Positions 1 to 10,083 of a stretch of 46,221 bases of DNA are shown here, one piece after another. The notes beneath the pieces are model-generated. The model ran no database searches. It had not been told where the DNA came from and was given only the letters and a program-made list of their open reading frames with translations. The stretch is from Clostridium sp. GTDB lineage: Bacteria; Bacillota; Clostridia; Clostridiales; Clostridiaceae. How positions within the stretch are numbered: the first letter of the stretch is position 1; the number at the start of each line of letters is the position of its first letter. The stretch spans positions 1-46,221 of the forward strand of contig JALFQD010000409.1 in assembly GCA_022785265.1 (NCBI GenBank), written 5' to 3'. The translations under genes and the position numbers were made by a program.

Positions 1-1024
1 CTCCAAGAGTCAAGCCTTGAATACGAGAGAACAATGTGCGCAATGCAGTACCAGCCACATCAGCACTTTCACGAGTAGTAGCTGTAATAGTTGCTAAAGC
101 ACTAGATGCATATTCATAGCTTAATCCAATAGTCTAAGCAACCGATGAAAATTTCTCTAAACCTGCAGTTATTTCATCAGTACTGGAAGCGGTGTATGCA
201 CCCAACTTAACTAATACATCTGCAAAATATTCAAGATTATTTGATCCTTGTGCAAAGTTATTCCATACTGCAGTCATCTAACTGGAAATTTTTTCAGAAG
301 TTTCACCAGTAACATTAGCCATTTTTACAGTAACGTCAGTACGCCTTTTAACCTCTTCATCACTTAAGCCCTATTGATAATAAATCAAAGAAGCATTGGT
401 ATAATTAGTTGTAGTTGTACTTAAAGCTTTCGCAGCCTTATTAGCTTCAAGCGCAAAAGCCTTCATCTAATCAGTATTATAATTAGTAACAATGCGAATA
501 TTGTTTAATGAACGGTTTAAATCTTGTGCATAATAATAAGCTTTCTAAACGCCGCCTATTAAACCATGAACAATTCCTGAAGATAATTGCCATCTTGCAG
601 TATTAGCTAAAGATGTGCCTAACGCCTTAATTCTATCATTGACACGCACTAATGGAGCTTCAGCATGAACAATTGCCGTTGTCATCTAGGTAAATGCCTA
701 AACGCCAGCTGGTCCTAATTTTTGCAACGATGCAGCATAACTATTTAGAGTTTTACCGCTTGCTTTTAAAGAATTATTAAATTTATTTAAATCAAGTTTA
801 CCAGTATTAACATTAACTGCACTTTCTAATTGCGCCTATAGTTCAGCTGCAGCCTACATACCTTCACGTAAATCCGCATTTAGATTAGCAACAACCGACT
901 AGCCTGCATTCATTGAGCCAGTTTTAGCCAATGAATTTAACGCAGTTTGCAATGATTGAATTTCCCGCTTTGCCGCGTTAGTATCTGCAGTAAAAGATAA
1001 AGATACATTTAATTGTTTTGCCAT
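1..1024 (-). CDS. Tail tape-measure protein, N-terminal part (runs off left edge)
   Basis: Sets tail length and is threaded through the tail tube. From ATG at 1024 the minus strand reads about 341 residues interrupted only by TAG (about ten), never TAA or TGA. With TAG as Gln the text holds YYQQGLSDEEVKRRTDV; the second Q is TAG (371-373). I recognise this motif from tape-measure proteins of Firmicutes siphophages. The rest is Ala/Ser/Thr-rich and helical, as expected. An AAAGGAG site lies about 13 nt before the ATG. Last gene of the late operon inside the window, behind a terminator-like hairpin. In the standard code it would look like a shattered pseudogene. Identity strong; full length unknown. 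Confidence 0.9.
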
Positions 1025-1056
1025 ATAATAAATATGCTCCTTTCTCTCTATATACG

Positions 1057-1095
1057 AAAAAAGCCTTATAGTATATTAAATACCATAAGGCTTTT
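1057..1095 (-). terminator. Intrinsic terminator before the tape-measure gene
   Basis: Inverted arms AAAAGCCTTAT and ATAAGGCTTTTTT enclose an AT-rich loop and end in a T run on the minus strand. It lies between the tail chaperone-like gene and the tape measure, so it probably lowers tape-measure transcription relative to upstream tail genes. The plus strand also ends in CTTTT, so weak two-way action is possible. Confidence 0.7.
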
Positions 1096-1135
1096 AATAT
1101 CCTAATTTTATTAAAAATTAGAACGGATTAATAAA

Positions 1136-1669
1136 TTACTTTAGACCAAGTAAAGGCGCTATCTGTTTCAAAAGTTCTAGATTGTTTGGATCTGCAAGTT
1201 TCTTTTGAATTTCGTTAGCATCAAGATTTAACTGACTGTAATCTTGAGAAATTGTATCCATAATACCAACTGTAGAGTTCTGATAAGCATAAATTGAATC
1301 AACCATTTTGTTAATTTCCGCAAGGAGTATAGAATACTCGTTAATTGGCAGATAATCCATAAGCTTACTCATAAAACCAGAACTAATAACTAAATCATAA
1401 AGTTTAGAAGGATTTTCTAATTGTTTATCAGTAAAGGTTATATTAGTATACTTACGAATTATTTCAAGCGTAAGATATACTTCTATTTTTACAGCATTAG
1501 AAAATTCCTTTTGCGCATCATGAGAATTATTAATTACGGTAGCAATAAGATCAAGCTTATCATCTATTGGAAGATATTGCTTTACTTCAATAGTCTCATT
1601 ATTATAATCAAAAGTTTTTATATCTTGATTTTTGCTTAAACCAAGTTTTGTAAAAGATACCTTTGCCAT
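1136..1669 (-). CDS. Tail assembly chaperone-like protein (177 aa)
   Basis: A 177-residue soluble acidic protein immediately upstream of the tape-measure gene, where siphophages encode the G-type tail assembly chaperone. It starts MAKVSFTKLGL and is rich in Asp, Glu, Asn and Ile. It has a GGAGAAATATATA-ATG ribosome site. It contains no TAG codon, unlike both neighbours, which suggests high or early-in-late expression. I see no obvious slippery sequence and frameshifted extension before the tape measure, so the usual G/GT arrangement is not evident. The role is inferred from position, size and composition only. Confidence 0.55.
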   Translation of the reverse strand: MAKVSFTKLGLSKNQDIKTFDYNNETIEVKQYLPIDDKLDLIATVINNSHDAQKEFSNAVKIEVYLTLEIIRKYTNITFTDKQLENPSKLYDLVISSGFMSKLMDYLPINEYSILLAEINKMVDSIYAYQNSTVGIMDTISQDYSQLNLDANEIQKKLADPNNLELLKQIAPLLGLK

Positions 1670-1715
1670 TATATATTTCTCCTTTTACTCTATATATAAA
1701 TATTATAACATAAAA

Positions 1716-2942
1716 TTAATTATCTGTCAATTTTATATTTTTTAAATCGGTTTGAGATAAATTAATAGGCCCAAACAATGCATCTTTATAATTTTTAGGT
1801 AAAGCTTCATTAGCAGCATTTGCAATTAAATCTTGTATAATTGCCTAAGTTGGAATAACTCGAATTTCATCTTTATTTATTGGATTATTCCATACCAAAA
1901 AATCTGCTCCTCTTCCCTTAAAAATATCATTTAATTTAGCATTTACATAGCGAGTACCATATCCGGTTAATTCATATATAGCTCGAATTCTATAAAATAA
2001 AACTGGACTTTCATTATCAGGGATTCGATTTTGATGATTTTCAAAACAAGTTATCATTCTACAAAAATGCCCTATAATATCTTCTTGCTATGCCGCAACT
2101 ATTGTATAAACACGAAATGGATTAGTCTAACCAAAATGTAATTGTGAAGTAGAAATATAATTCTTTGCCGTAAAAGTTGCACCAGATAAAGCTTTAAGAA
2201 CTTCTTCAGCTTGAGGTTTAAGCTTTAAATCGCTTCGTATTTCTGTTATTGACTAAAAACTATTAATATCAATTTTACCCTAAACCGATGGCATGTATTC
2301 AGCTATTTTATCAATATTCTATTGATTATATTCTTTTAAACTTTTCTACATAATTTGATACATTTCATTATATTCATTTTGCATTATTTTATTTGTCTCA
2401 TCTACTAGCTACTTTGTACCTACAATATGTGATCCACCAACATTAATTATGCCTTTATTTGATTTTTTTACTTCTGAATATTTTCTTCCAGACATTGCCG
2501 CCTCATAAGTATTTAAAATTTCAGTTAAGCCCTATTCCAAATAAGAACCCAATTTATAAGACAATACTTCCTAATCAGTGCTTTCTTTAATTTTATTTAA
2601 TAAATTAAATTCAAGTATATGAGGATTTGCTTCATATAAAACCTAAATTAATGCTGCATATTCATCCTCAGCCCAAAATTTTTTCATTATATCTTTAGGA
2701 TTTTTCTTTGGATTTTCCTATAATTGTTTCTAAAAAAGCTACTAATATTGTTTAATTGCTTTTAAAAAATTTTCTATTGTTTTTGCTTTATCATTTAAAG
2801 AATTATTTTGATAATGCTGTCGCTATTTGTCTTTAATCTAATTTATTAAATTAGTATAAATATTATTTAAATTGTCCGCAGTATTTATTTCATCTTTTTT
2901 TCTTGTTTTATAAATATCTTTCATTTGACCTAAAAGGCTCAC
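1716..2942 (-). CDS. Hypothetical protein, probable tail/virion-associated, 408 aa, 17 amber codons
   Basis: Unrecognised protein. It starts at GTG 2942 (MSLLGQMKDIYKTRKKDE) behind a strong AAAGGAGGG site and ends with TAA at 1716-1718. I count 17 in-frame TAG codons in 408 residues, the densest amber use here, with two adjacent TAGs near 2740. With Gln the product is a continuous, mostly helical, Lys/Gln/Asn-rich protein; parts look coiled-coil. It lies between the tail tube and chaperone-like genes, so a tail role is likely. Only its 70-residue central piece would be found by a standard-code gene caller. It could also be a non-structural late protein. Confidence 0.75.
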
Positions 2943-2964
2943 TTATTTTCCCTCCTTTCTTATA

Positions 2965-2999
2965 ATAAAAAAATAATGGGGGAAGATTTCTCTTCCCCC
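2965..2999 (-). terminator. Intrinsic terminator after the tail-tube pair
   Basis: On the minus strand GGGGGAAGA-GAAA-TCTTCCCCC, a perfect stem with a GAAA tetraloop, is followed by ATTATTTTTTT. It closes the tail tube/55-aa transcript before the 408-aa gene. Confidence 0.85.
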
Positions 3000-3003
3000 T
3001 TTT

Positions 3004-3171
3004 TTATTCTTGAGAACCAAGCTCAAAATCTAATTCTTCAAAAACCTTCTTAGGCTTTTTCTTTGTTATCTTAGCCGGCTTTTCTTCCTCAATGCTAATC
3101 TTTTCTACTTCTGGTTCTACCACCTTAGTAGCATTTCCCACACTTGCTTTTTTGCGAGAGTGTATAATCAT
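3004..3171 (-). CDS. Small charged protein coupled to the tail tube gene (55 aa)
   Basis: A 55-residue protein, MIIHSRKKASV at the N-terminus, with a Lys/Glu-rich middle (EEEKPAKITKKKPKKVFEE) and an acidic end. Its ATG overlaps the tail tube TAA as TAATG, so translation is probably coupled. It ends in TAA directly before the terminator. No TAG codons. Its role is not recognisable; the tight coupling suggests a tail-tube-associated or chaperone-like partner made in step with the tube. It is below usual gene-caller length cut-offs. Confidence 0.6.
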   Translation of the reverse strand: MIIHSRKKASVGNATKVVEPEVEKISIEEEKPAKITKKKPKKVFEELDFELGSQE

Positions 3172-4169
3172 TAATCTATGAAATACTCCTCATGAGCTTT
3201 GATATGATCGGTCTTAAGACGTTCGATATCAGAAGCGCCTGCAGTTTCAATAATCTGAATTGCGGCGAGGACTTTCTTAGTCTTGTCGAAACGAGTATAA
3301 TCAGGGAATGCATCCATAGTAAAGGTAAAGGTAGAAGGATCGCCAGAAGATGCCATTGTGAAAGTAAAGTTGGACTGAATCTTGCAGTTAGGAATAATAA
3401 ATTCCGCAGGCATATCAACACCATTGCGATCACGGAACAGAGTAGAAGCTTCAAGGTAGTAGTTACCACCAAACTTATCGGCAGTAATTTCAATCTGCTG
3501 TGCGCCACTTTCCTTAGCTACGTAATAGTCTACTAATACAACGCAACCAGCCTTGAAAGGAGTGAGATCATCAGCCTCAGCACCTTCAGCATTACGAGTA
3601 ATAGGCAGAGTAATCTTATAACCAGAATAGGTTATACCTTCAACTTCTTCAGTAACTTTCACATAAGTATTCTCAGCTTCCTTATTGCTGTAACCTTCAG
3701 GCTTAGCAGGAATATAAGGCTCAGTGGCAACTTCGTCGCCATCCATAAGCATAACATAAACCATATCCTCATTATTATCAGCAAAATAGGGCTTTTCTTT
3801 CAAATAGATAGTAACCTTATCAGTACCTACTATAACCTGGTCAGTTTGCTCGGTTGTATGAACGTAGATGGGAGCGCCCTTACCAGCTTCAATAAGACCG
3901 GCACCAGAAAGAATCATGAATCCCGCAGGGGAAATCAGAGCATCTTCCATGGTGAAGGTTACAGTGCGTTCGCCTTCCCACGCTACGAGACGAGTATTGC
4001 CTCGTCCACCTTGCGCATAAACTGTAGTTGCAGCGCCTTCCATACTAGAAGTCTTTAATGTATCAAAATAAATAACAGGTTCATTTTTATAGAATATTTT
4101 ATTACCCACTTTTTGAGGTGCTTTCGCCTTTAACACGACGTCACAAATCTCGCGGACACCAAACTTCAT
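3171..4169 (-). CDS. Major tail tube protein (332 aa)
   Basis: Polymerises into the tail tube. Starts MKFGVREICDVVLKA at ATG 4169 behind AAGGAGGAACAAAACACT. The upstream in-frame Met at 4214 is rejected because the ribosome site lies between them. The protein is beta-rich with repeated TFTM segments (ERTVTFTMEDALISP near residue 70; STFTFTMDAFPDYTRFD near the C-terminus), the style of tail tube proteins. Its codons are GC-richer than the neighbours and it has no TAG, like the major capsid gene, consistent with very high expression. Followed by a coupled 55-aa gene and a strong terminator. Confidence 0.75.
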   Translation of the reverse strand: MKFGVREICDVVLKAKAPQKVGNKIFYKNEPVIYFDTLKTSSMEGAATTVYAQGGRGNTRLVAWEGERTVTFTMEDALISPAGFMILSGAGLIEAGKGAPIYVHTTEQTDQVIVGTDKVTIYLKEKPYFADNNEDMVYVMLMDGDEVATEPYIPAKPEGYSNKEAENTYVKVTEEVEGITYSGYKITLPITRNAEGAEADDLTPFKAGCVVLVDYYVAKESGAQQIEITADKFGGNYYLEASTLFRDRNGVDMPAEFIIPNCKIQSNFTFTMASSGDPSTFTFTMDAFPDYTRFDKTKKVLAAIQIIETAGASDIERLKTDHIKAHEEYFID

Positions 4170-4192
4170 AGTGTTTTGTTCCTCCTTAATAT

Positions 4193-4918
4193 TTAATGAA
4201 TATTTTTCATCCAATTATCGGGTTGTTGATCCGGCTTACCTCCCGCCAGTCTAGTTCGGACATCAAGGTCCCAATTAGTATACAGAGAGAGTCTTTCAAT
4301 TAAATCATACATCTAAAACATAGTTAAATCTAAAACATCATGTAAAGACATTGAGTTAAGCCCTACTGTTAGGATGGATGCGTATTGGGCAAAGATGCTG
4401 CCCGCACCCTCTCCCTTCTCCGCTGCAACTCGTTGCCGCCCTCGCATGAGCTTTTCTGCAATTTCTCTTGCTTTAGCATCTGCGGGATTGAAAGCAGTTT
4501 CACCCATCGCCCCGGAATTAACACAAAAAATTTGACGTAAAATTTCTTGAAAGGAATCAAAATTACCCTCATCTAATATGATATTTGTATCTTCTTTATT
4601 AAAAAAAATTGACCGAGGAGTAAAGCTAATTTTATAACTCGGACATATCATATTTAATAATTGTTTCACATGTGTTTTTTTATCTTGTCCTTCTGGACTG
4701 TTTAAAAGTGTCATGACAATCTAAAAATTATTAACCGTAGCTAATTCTTCTTGATTTTCAGCAAACATGCGCTTATCTAAACAAAGAGTTTGAACACCAG
4801 TAAAAAAAGGCGTTTCACCTAAATAAGCTATCTCCTTAATTTTCGGCTAGTGAATAATTAAAGGACATTCAGGCACCGCAATATCTATACCAGACATTAA
4901 GGCTAGCCGTAAATCCAT
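4193..4918 (-). CDS. Tail assembly/accessory protein with IIHQPKIKEIAYLG motif (241 aa)
   Basis: Runs from ATG 4918 to TAA 4193 with three TAG codons read as Gln: in IIHQPKIKEI (4847-4849), NNFQIVMTL, and TMFQMYDLIERL near the C-terminus. I recall the (I)HQPxIKEI pattern from a recurrent small virion-assembly family of Firmicutes phages, where Gln is normal at this place. The protein is acidic and helical. It sits directly before the tail tube gene; the tube's ribosome site is inside the last codons here. It may act as a tail tube chaperone, but this is inference from position. Confidence 0.7.
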
Positions 4919-4920
4919 AA

Positions 4921-5529
4921 TTAATCTCCATCTTCATCATCAGGTCCAACAGTATCCATACTAAAAAAATCGTTTAAGAATACTTTCTCATCTTGCGGCG
5001 TTAACATATTCTTTTTATCTTCTTCGCCGTGTACAACACGATACATTAAACACAATCCTGCATATTCATCATTAAGTACTATTTGATTGCAACCCAAAAA
5101 TTCAGTTAATCCAATTCCAGTCAACCTTTGATTATTTAACATAGAATCAATTTCCGCTGCAATTTTATAGGGCCGCAATTTAAAATCTGTTAATTGCCAT
5201 TGATCAAAATGACAAATAACATCTACCTCTAATACATTATCTCTAAATTGCGGATTCGTCACATTTGTTAAAAAGTTATCAAAAGAAATAATTAAATAAG
5301 CAAAAACCTCAGAATCAACATAAAGCTTTGGCACTATTTTTATTTGCTTGCCAAATAGCGCAATACTCTAATCTTCAGTTAAAGCCGGTTTAATTAAAGC
5401 GTCTTTTGAAGGATAATATAACAACTTTTTTAATCGAGTATCAGCCAAAATTTTATCTACAATAATAGCCAAATCTTTTTCTAATGATAAAAAAGAAGAC
5501 TTTGGCTCAATATAGCTTACGACTTTCAT
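4921..5529 (-). CDS. Head-tail/tail completion-type protein, unknown (202 aa)
   Basis: Starts MKVVSYIEPKSSFLSLE at ATG 5529 and ends with TAA at 4921, 2 nt from the next gene's ATG. One TAG, in LTEDQSIALFGKQIKI. The protein has a segment KIVPKLYVDSEVFAYLI and an acidic tail (GPDDEDGD). Position between the neck-type 342-aa protein and the tail genes suggests a tail terminator or connector role. The family is not firmly identified. The gene is intact only with amber readthrough. Confidence 0.6.
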
Positions 5530-5553
5530 AACACTTTTTTCTCCTTTATCTCA

Positions 5554-6582
5554 TTAAAATAGGGACTCAACCACTATTACTTTTTCAAAATCACCATAAC
5601 TTAATGTAAACTATCCACTAACAGGTTTTAGCCACATTAATTCAATACAATGCTCATCAATTTCCCAGCATTGTAATGGCAAATCAGTTTTTATTTTCCA
5701 ATCAGAAATCATAGAGCCAGTAAACTGATATCTATATCTCTTCTTAGGTTTAATAAATGTTTCACCAGTAATAGCATCCTCTACTTCTTCAGTATTGGGA
5801 TTCTTTTCTTCAACTACTAGCCCACCCACAATACCATTTTCTATATCATCTTCAACTTTGTTACTATAATATTCTACTGCATTTATTTCTAAAACACCTG
5901 GCATACTAATCCAGTCTACAGCTTCAACTCGCCAACAAATTTTATTTTCTTGCACTGGATCATTCTATAAATAAAATTTAGAATATCTGGTAAAATACTT
6001 CAAAGTTTCTTCATTTTTAGGCATCAATATATTCAAAGAGTAATTAGGCTCATCAACACTAATTCCATGTTTTTGAATAAAATTAATTTTTGTTTCTACT
6101 GGGCCACGAATTGCCGCATGAGTTTTATGCTCACCATCATCATCTTTCCAAGCAATTTCATAAGAACATTTACGAATATCGCCACGAAAGTATGCCAGTT
6201 CAGTTAAATCTTGTAAATAAACTAGCCAATAAGTATGCGTACCAACCCATTCAAAAACAGTGCCTGGCTAAAATCTGGCTTCAAATCCAATAGAAACAAT
6301 CTTATCATCATAATCTTGCTTTAATTTATTAGGATTAATTAATGCACGATATGTATTTAATATTTTTGCATTAATATCCCGCACATCAGCAGCCTAGTAA
6401 GAATAAAGAGTGGCTTTATCCAAACTGCGGCGCTTATCTTTAATCATTCTTTCTTGCTGATGATATCCTCCGCGCTGTGTAAACTATTGGTCACGAGTTT
6501 CAACACCAGCATCTTGCCCGGGCTATTGAGAATATAAGCCAAGACGTCCGCGCATCAATGAATTTACATGTGCATTATGCAT
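5554..6582 (-). CDS. Virion structural protein, neck or tail connector (342 aa)
   Basis: Starts MHNAHVNSLMRGRLGLYSQQ at ATG 6582 behind AGGAGTTAAAAC. Several TAG codons (second Q of YSQQPGQ, RDQQFTQR, ARFQPGTVFEW, YLQNDP and others). The middle is rich in aromatic beta-type text (PGTVFEWVGTHTYWLVYLQD; CWRVEAVDWISMPGVLEI), typical of a virion component. It ends with TAA at 5554. Between head-tail adaptor-like genes upstream and tail genes downstream, it is probably a neck, stopper or minor tail protein. Specific role unproven. Confidence 0.6.
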
Positions 6583-6592
6583 GTTTTAACTC

Positions 6593-6877
6593 CTATAATA
6601 AATTTATAGCTTCAAAAACAGTTTTTCGATAAGTGTAAAAATCTAAATGTTCATCAATTTTTAAGCCTTCTAATTTACTTAATAAAATAGTAAAAGAAAG
6701 CTCTGGCGCAAATATTTCATTTAAGCCAGAGATTTCTACAATTATCGTATTTAATTGTTTTAACCAATCTTCCTCATGTTCGCGCATAGGAATTAATTTC
6801 CAAATCTAATTAGTTAAACGTAATAAATCTTTATTAATAACATCTTCGACAACAGTAAAACCATATTTAGTCATCAT
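6593..6877 (-). CDS. Small helical protein, head-tail region (94 aa)
   Basis: Starts MMTKYGFTVVEDVINKD; the first ATG at 6877 overlaps the previous gene's TAA as TAATG, so translation is coupled and this start is preferred although no clear ribosome site is present. One TAG gives LTNQIWKLIPMREHEED. Helical and acidic, ending YRKTVFEAINLL. Likely a small adaptor or accessory protein of the neck; no family recognised. Confidence 0.6.
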
Positions 6878-7464
6878 TATCTATCTAATGCGCTCTTTTC
6901 TCGCAATATAGACCAATTAGATTCATAAGCACCTCGCGCATTTTTCTTGCGGCGACCATAAAGTCTTTGCATATGAATTGATTGGCGCTACGTTTCTGAT
7001 AATAGCGCTAACATCTTTGATAAATGATTAGCTTGGGAAGTAAATTTAAAATCCGTACCTGAATATTTCATTCTAGTATTTTCAATAGATGCTACCTATC
7101 TATTTACCCAAGCGCACATCATTAAAATGGCTATAATATTAATTTCTTCTTCTGTTAAAGATTCTAAAAAATAAGATTTATCAATAATTACATCAGGAAC
7201 ATCATTTGGCCCAGAAGGTATCTTACCCCATAAAACGCCTACAACAAAATCATCAGAAGTTACCATATTTTCTGGAATTGTTTCAGTCTTTATGACATAG
7301 GAAGAAATATCATGCCTAGGAAACTCAAATCCTGGCAATGATTCAATTAAAAGATTCTGCAAATCTTTTAATGTATCTTCTGGAGTCAATTCAATATACA
7401 TATCATCAGTAATTTTACCAAGAAAGCGATTATATACTTTGGAAAATTCAGTTATTCCATCCAC
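6877..7464 (-). CDS. Head-tail adaptor-like protein (195 aa)
   Basis: Starts at GTG 7464 (MDGITEFSKVYNRFLGKI), 12 nt after AGGAGG, and ends with TAA at 6877. The N-terminal half is acidic (DMYIELTPEDTLKDLQNLL); a helical half follows (CAWVNRQVASIENTRMKYS, the Q being TAG). This layout and position after the capsid genes fit a head completion or adaptor protein. In the standard code only the first 122 residues would be predicted. Function inferred from context. Confidence 0.6.
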
Positions 7465-7491
7465 AGTGTAAACTCGCCTCCTATTTATTTA

Positions 7492-8088
7492 TTACTTTAC
7501 TACTTTATAAACTGGAGTAGTGGGAGCTTCTTCGTTGCTCTTCTTGTAATCAACAGTAGTACGACGTCCAGCAGGTGCTGTATGAGCAGTTTCGGTATTT
7601 TCCTTCTTTTCAGTCTTTGTAAATACTTCGTCAGGCTCCTTAGATTCTTTATCATGTTGAATAGCAGCAGTAACATTAAAGCCAGTCTTCTTCTGCAAAG
7701 CCTCAATCTTACGAGTGTCGGTCAAAGGCAAAGACACAGAATACTTCTTAATCAAATCCATTGCGCCAACAGGAGCATAATCGAGGGCATCGAGCCACTG
7801 ATCAAGAGGGCCAGATTTAATCAAATCTATAATGTTCTTTTCTGACATCCAATATTCAGGAGTTGCATAAATATTTAAGCTATTAATTGCTTCATCGCTA
7901 TCAATCTGCAAAAAATTCGCCATTAATTCACGACCACCAGGTTGATAAGTAAGTTTTTCTAATTCTGCATAAGAAATCTTCTTACTCTCACCGGGCGCAA
8001 ATTCTCTACGAATATTCTCTTCTGGAATTTTATAAACTACTATACTAGCACTACGATTTTTTACATTAAAAATTTTATTACCAACCAT
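7492..8088 (-). CDS. Head protein downstream of major capsid (198 aa)
   Basis: MVGNKIFNVKNRSASIVVYKIP at the N-terminus, then a conserved-looking core (EYWMSEKNIIDLIKSGPLDQWLDALDYAPVGAMDLIKKY), and a disordered Lys/Glu/Thr-rich tail from about residue 145. No TAG codons. Separated from the major capsid gene by a terminator, so its level is probably lower. I recognise the core from proteins next to the capsid gene in related gut phages, but it has no name I can defend. Probably capsid decoration or connector. Confidence 0.6.
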   Translation of the reverse strand: MVGNKIFNVKNRSASIVVYKIPEENIRREFAPGESKKISYAELEKLTYQPGGRELMANFLQIDSDEAINSLNIYATPEYWMSEKNIIDLIKSGPLDQWLDALDYAPVGAMDLIKKYSVSLPLTDTRKIEALQKKTGFNVTAAIQHDKESKEPDEVFTKTEKKENTETAHTAPAGRRTTVDYKKSNEEAPTTPVYKVVK

Positions 8089-8113
8089 TTTATTATCTCC
8101 TTTTTCTCATAGC

Positions 8114-8157
8114 AAAAAATGGGAGAAAAGGGATACAAAAGTATCCTTTTTTCTCCC
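8114..8157 (-). terminator. Strong intrinsic terminator after the major capsid gene
   Basis: A 16-17 bp stem (GGGAGAAAAAAGGATAC / GTATCCCTTTTCTCCC with one bulge) with loop TTTT, followed on the minus strand by ATTTTTTG. It limits transcription past the capsid gene. Confidence 0.9.
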
Positions 8158-8170
8158 CTTATATTAAAAA

Positions 8171-9280
8171 TTACGGATTATCGTTGCCAACAACAACATT
8201 AGACTGCCAAGCGACACTGGAAGCACCATCAAGATGCCATGTATCCATTTGACCCATAAGAGCGGTATCAACATAAGCGCAAATGTTATTAGCCATCATG
8301 CACACTACGCCAACCTTCTTATAAACCTGAATTTCACGAGAGCGGTCATAGTTATTATATTCATCAACAATAGTATTGCCTTCAAAGGCCACCTTCACGG
8401 GCTTGCCATCGGCGCCAGTAGGAATAATCCAGGCATAACCAGGATCAATAACCTTCTTTTCATTAGTACCATCCTCAAAACCCTGTTCAAGAATAATGAC
8501 CTTCTTGCCCTTATAGCTAGCCAGACGACCGGTGCGCCAAAGCTCATCTTTCATAGCCTCAGTATAGCGCCAAGCTTCCTGAGGAATCATATTGACAGCA
8601 AATTCATAAGTACAATAGATAGTAGGTTCGCCATAAGCAGAAGCAATGGTTAAAAGGCGATCAAAGGAAGCCTCATCAAAACCAGCTGCCGCAACACGGT
8701 TTGCAGGAGGAAGCTGATTGATAGAAGCCTTCAGAGCAGCACCAATCTCCTTATAAATGAGTTCATCCATACCTTCCATAATAATAGCGGTAACTTCAGC
8801 GAAATCAACACGACCATCGAGGAACTCTTCAAAGCCAATCTGAGCGGCGCCACCAATCGCGCTAGTGCGCACTTCAAAAGCCTCTTCAGCTACACCAAGC
8901 TTAAAGACCTCATACATACCAGCAAGGCCAACACGAGTTACAAACTGTTTAGCGCGCTGACGAGTATTGAGCTTCCTGCGGAAAATGGGTTTATCACCCT
9001 GCTTGAAAGTCTTAACCTCAGCGAACTGATTATACTGCTCTTCTACCTTCTTGGGGAGAACATCATCAAGAGTCTCTTCAATAATGGAGAAAATCAGATT
9101 TTTATTTTCACGATAAAGAGAATAAGAACCCGCAAGTTCATTCATCTCCATACGGAGTGTTTCATTAAGTGTATCATAGTCTAAATTCTTGCCATCCCAG
9201 CTATAAGCAACAGGAGAAGCAGGCTTAGCCTTAGCTACAGTCTTCATTAATGCAACAAGATTCTTACGATCTAAAGCCAT
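8171..9280 (-). CDS. Major capsid protein (369 aa), HK97-fold type
   Basis: Forms the capsid shell. Starts MALDRKNLVALMKTVAKAK behind GGAGAAAAATATA. Length, position after the protease-scaffold gene, and the layout (helical N-arm, then RTSAIGGAAQIGFEEFLDGR, then a domain ending IVDEYNNYDRSREIQVYKK and ICAYVDTALMG) fit an HK97-fold capsid protein. The gene is visibly GC-richer than its surroundings and has no TAG codon in 370 codons, although genes on either side use TAG. This suggests selection against amber decoding in the most abundant virion protein. Followed by a long terminator. Confidence 0.88.
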   Translation of the reverse strand: MALDRKNLVALMKTVAKAKPASPVAYSWDGKNLDYDTLNETLRMEMNELAGSYSLYRENKNLIFSIIEETLDDVLPKKVEEQYNQFAEVKTFKQGDKPIFRRKLNTRQRAKQFVTRVGLAGMYEVFKLGVAEEAFEVRTSAIGGAAQIGFEEFLDGRVDFAEVTAIIMEGMDELIYKEIGAALKASINQLPPANRVAAAGFDEASFDRLLTIASAYGEPTIYCTYEFAVNMIPQEAWRYTEAMKDELWRTGRLASYKGKKVIILEQGFEDGTNEKKVIDPGYAWIIPTGADGKPVKVAFEGNTIVDEYNNYDRSREIQVYKKVGVVCMMANNICAYVDTALMGQMDTWHLDGASSVAWQSNVVVGNDNP

Positions 9281-9297
9281 TATATTTTTCTCCTTTC

Positions 9298-10062
9298 TTA
9301 CGCTATGCGCATTAATTTAACGCCTTTTTGACCATCAGGCATAGTATATAGACGTACTACCTGCCACTTCATAGAGCCATCACCAGACTTGCTGAGAATA
9401 CCATCAGCCGCACGGGGAGAGAGCTCATCACCAAGAGCAAGAGTAGATTCTGCAATCATGTTAGTAGTAAAGATATCACCCACATTAGTCTTAAATACGC
9501 GGGGAACCATCTTAGTGCCTTCAGGCATCTTGCGCCCATAATGCTTCCCAAGAATATGGAAGGGATCTTCATTATAATGAATTTCATAATAATCAGGACC
9601 AGCAGTTACATCATCATAATTGTAAGTCTTGCCACCAAGCTCGATGCTAGAATCGCCATTATTATCTACGCCATTGTAGTAACGAGTCTGCTTATCCTCT
9701 TCAGGCTTTTCCCAATCATAAGGACTATAAACACGAGCTTCATAATTATCTTTCAGCATAGCGAACTCAGCATCAACCTGATGTTCACGATAAAGCTTAA
9801 TCTCATTATAAACAAGCATCCATTCACCCTTACCAGTGAAATTTACCTCACCGCCATTAGCGGCAGCATAATCATATTTTACAAACTGACCATTTTCTAA
9901 AATCTTAATATTTTTATTAGCAGGCAGCTAACCATAAATCTGTCCAGTTCTCTGAGCTGAAAGATGGTTAGGTTCTACTTGGCCATAACCATAATCAACA
10001 TAGCCGCCATTAGCGGAATCTGCCTGGCTAGTAATGTGTTTCTTTAAAAACTCACCCAGCAT
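9298..10062 (-). CDS. Capsid-associated protein upstream of major capsid (254 aa)
   Basis: Starts MLGEFLKKHITSQADSANGG at ATG 10062 behind AAGGAGG. One TAG only (TGQIYGQLPANKNIKILENG). The segments KNIKILENGQFVKYDYA and FTGKGEWMLVYNEIKLYRE are familiar to me from the gene just before the capsid gene in related Firmicutes phages; a head decoration or minor head protein is likely. The C-terminal half has many Tyr/Asp residues and ends QKGVKLMRIA. Intact only if the TAG is sense. Confidence 0.65.
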
Positions 10063-10083
10063 TGTTTATCCTCCTTAAAACTA

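Noticed and set aside
8234-8653. Plus-strand ORF opposite the major capsid gene
   Set aside because: Shadow of the GC-richer capsid gene; no ribosome site or promoter. Same for the long frames opposite the 616-aa gene and TerS.
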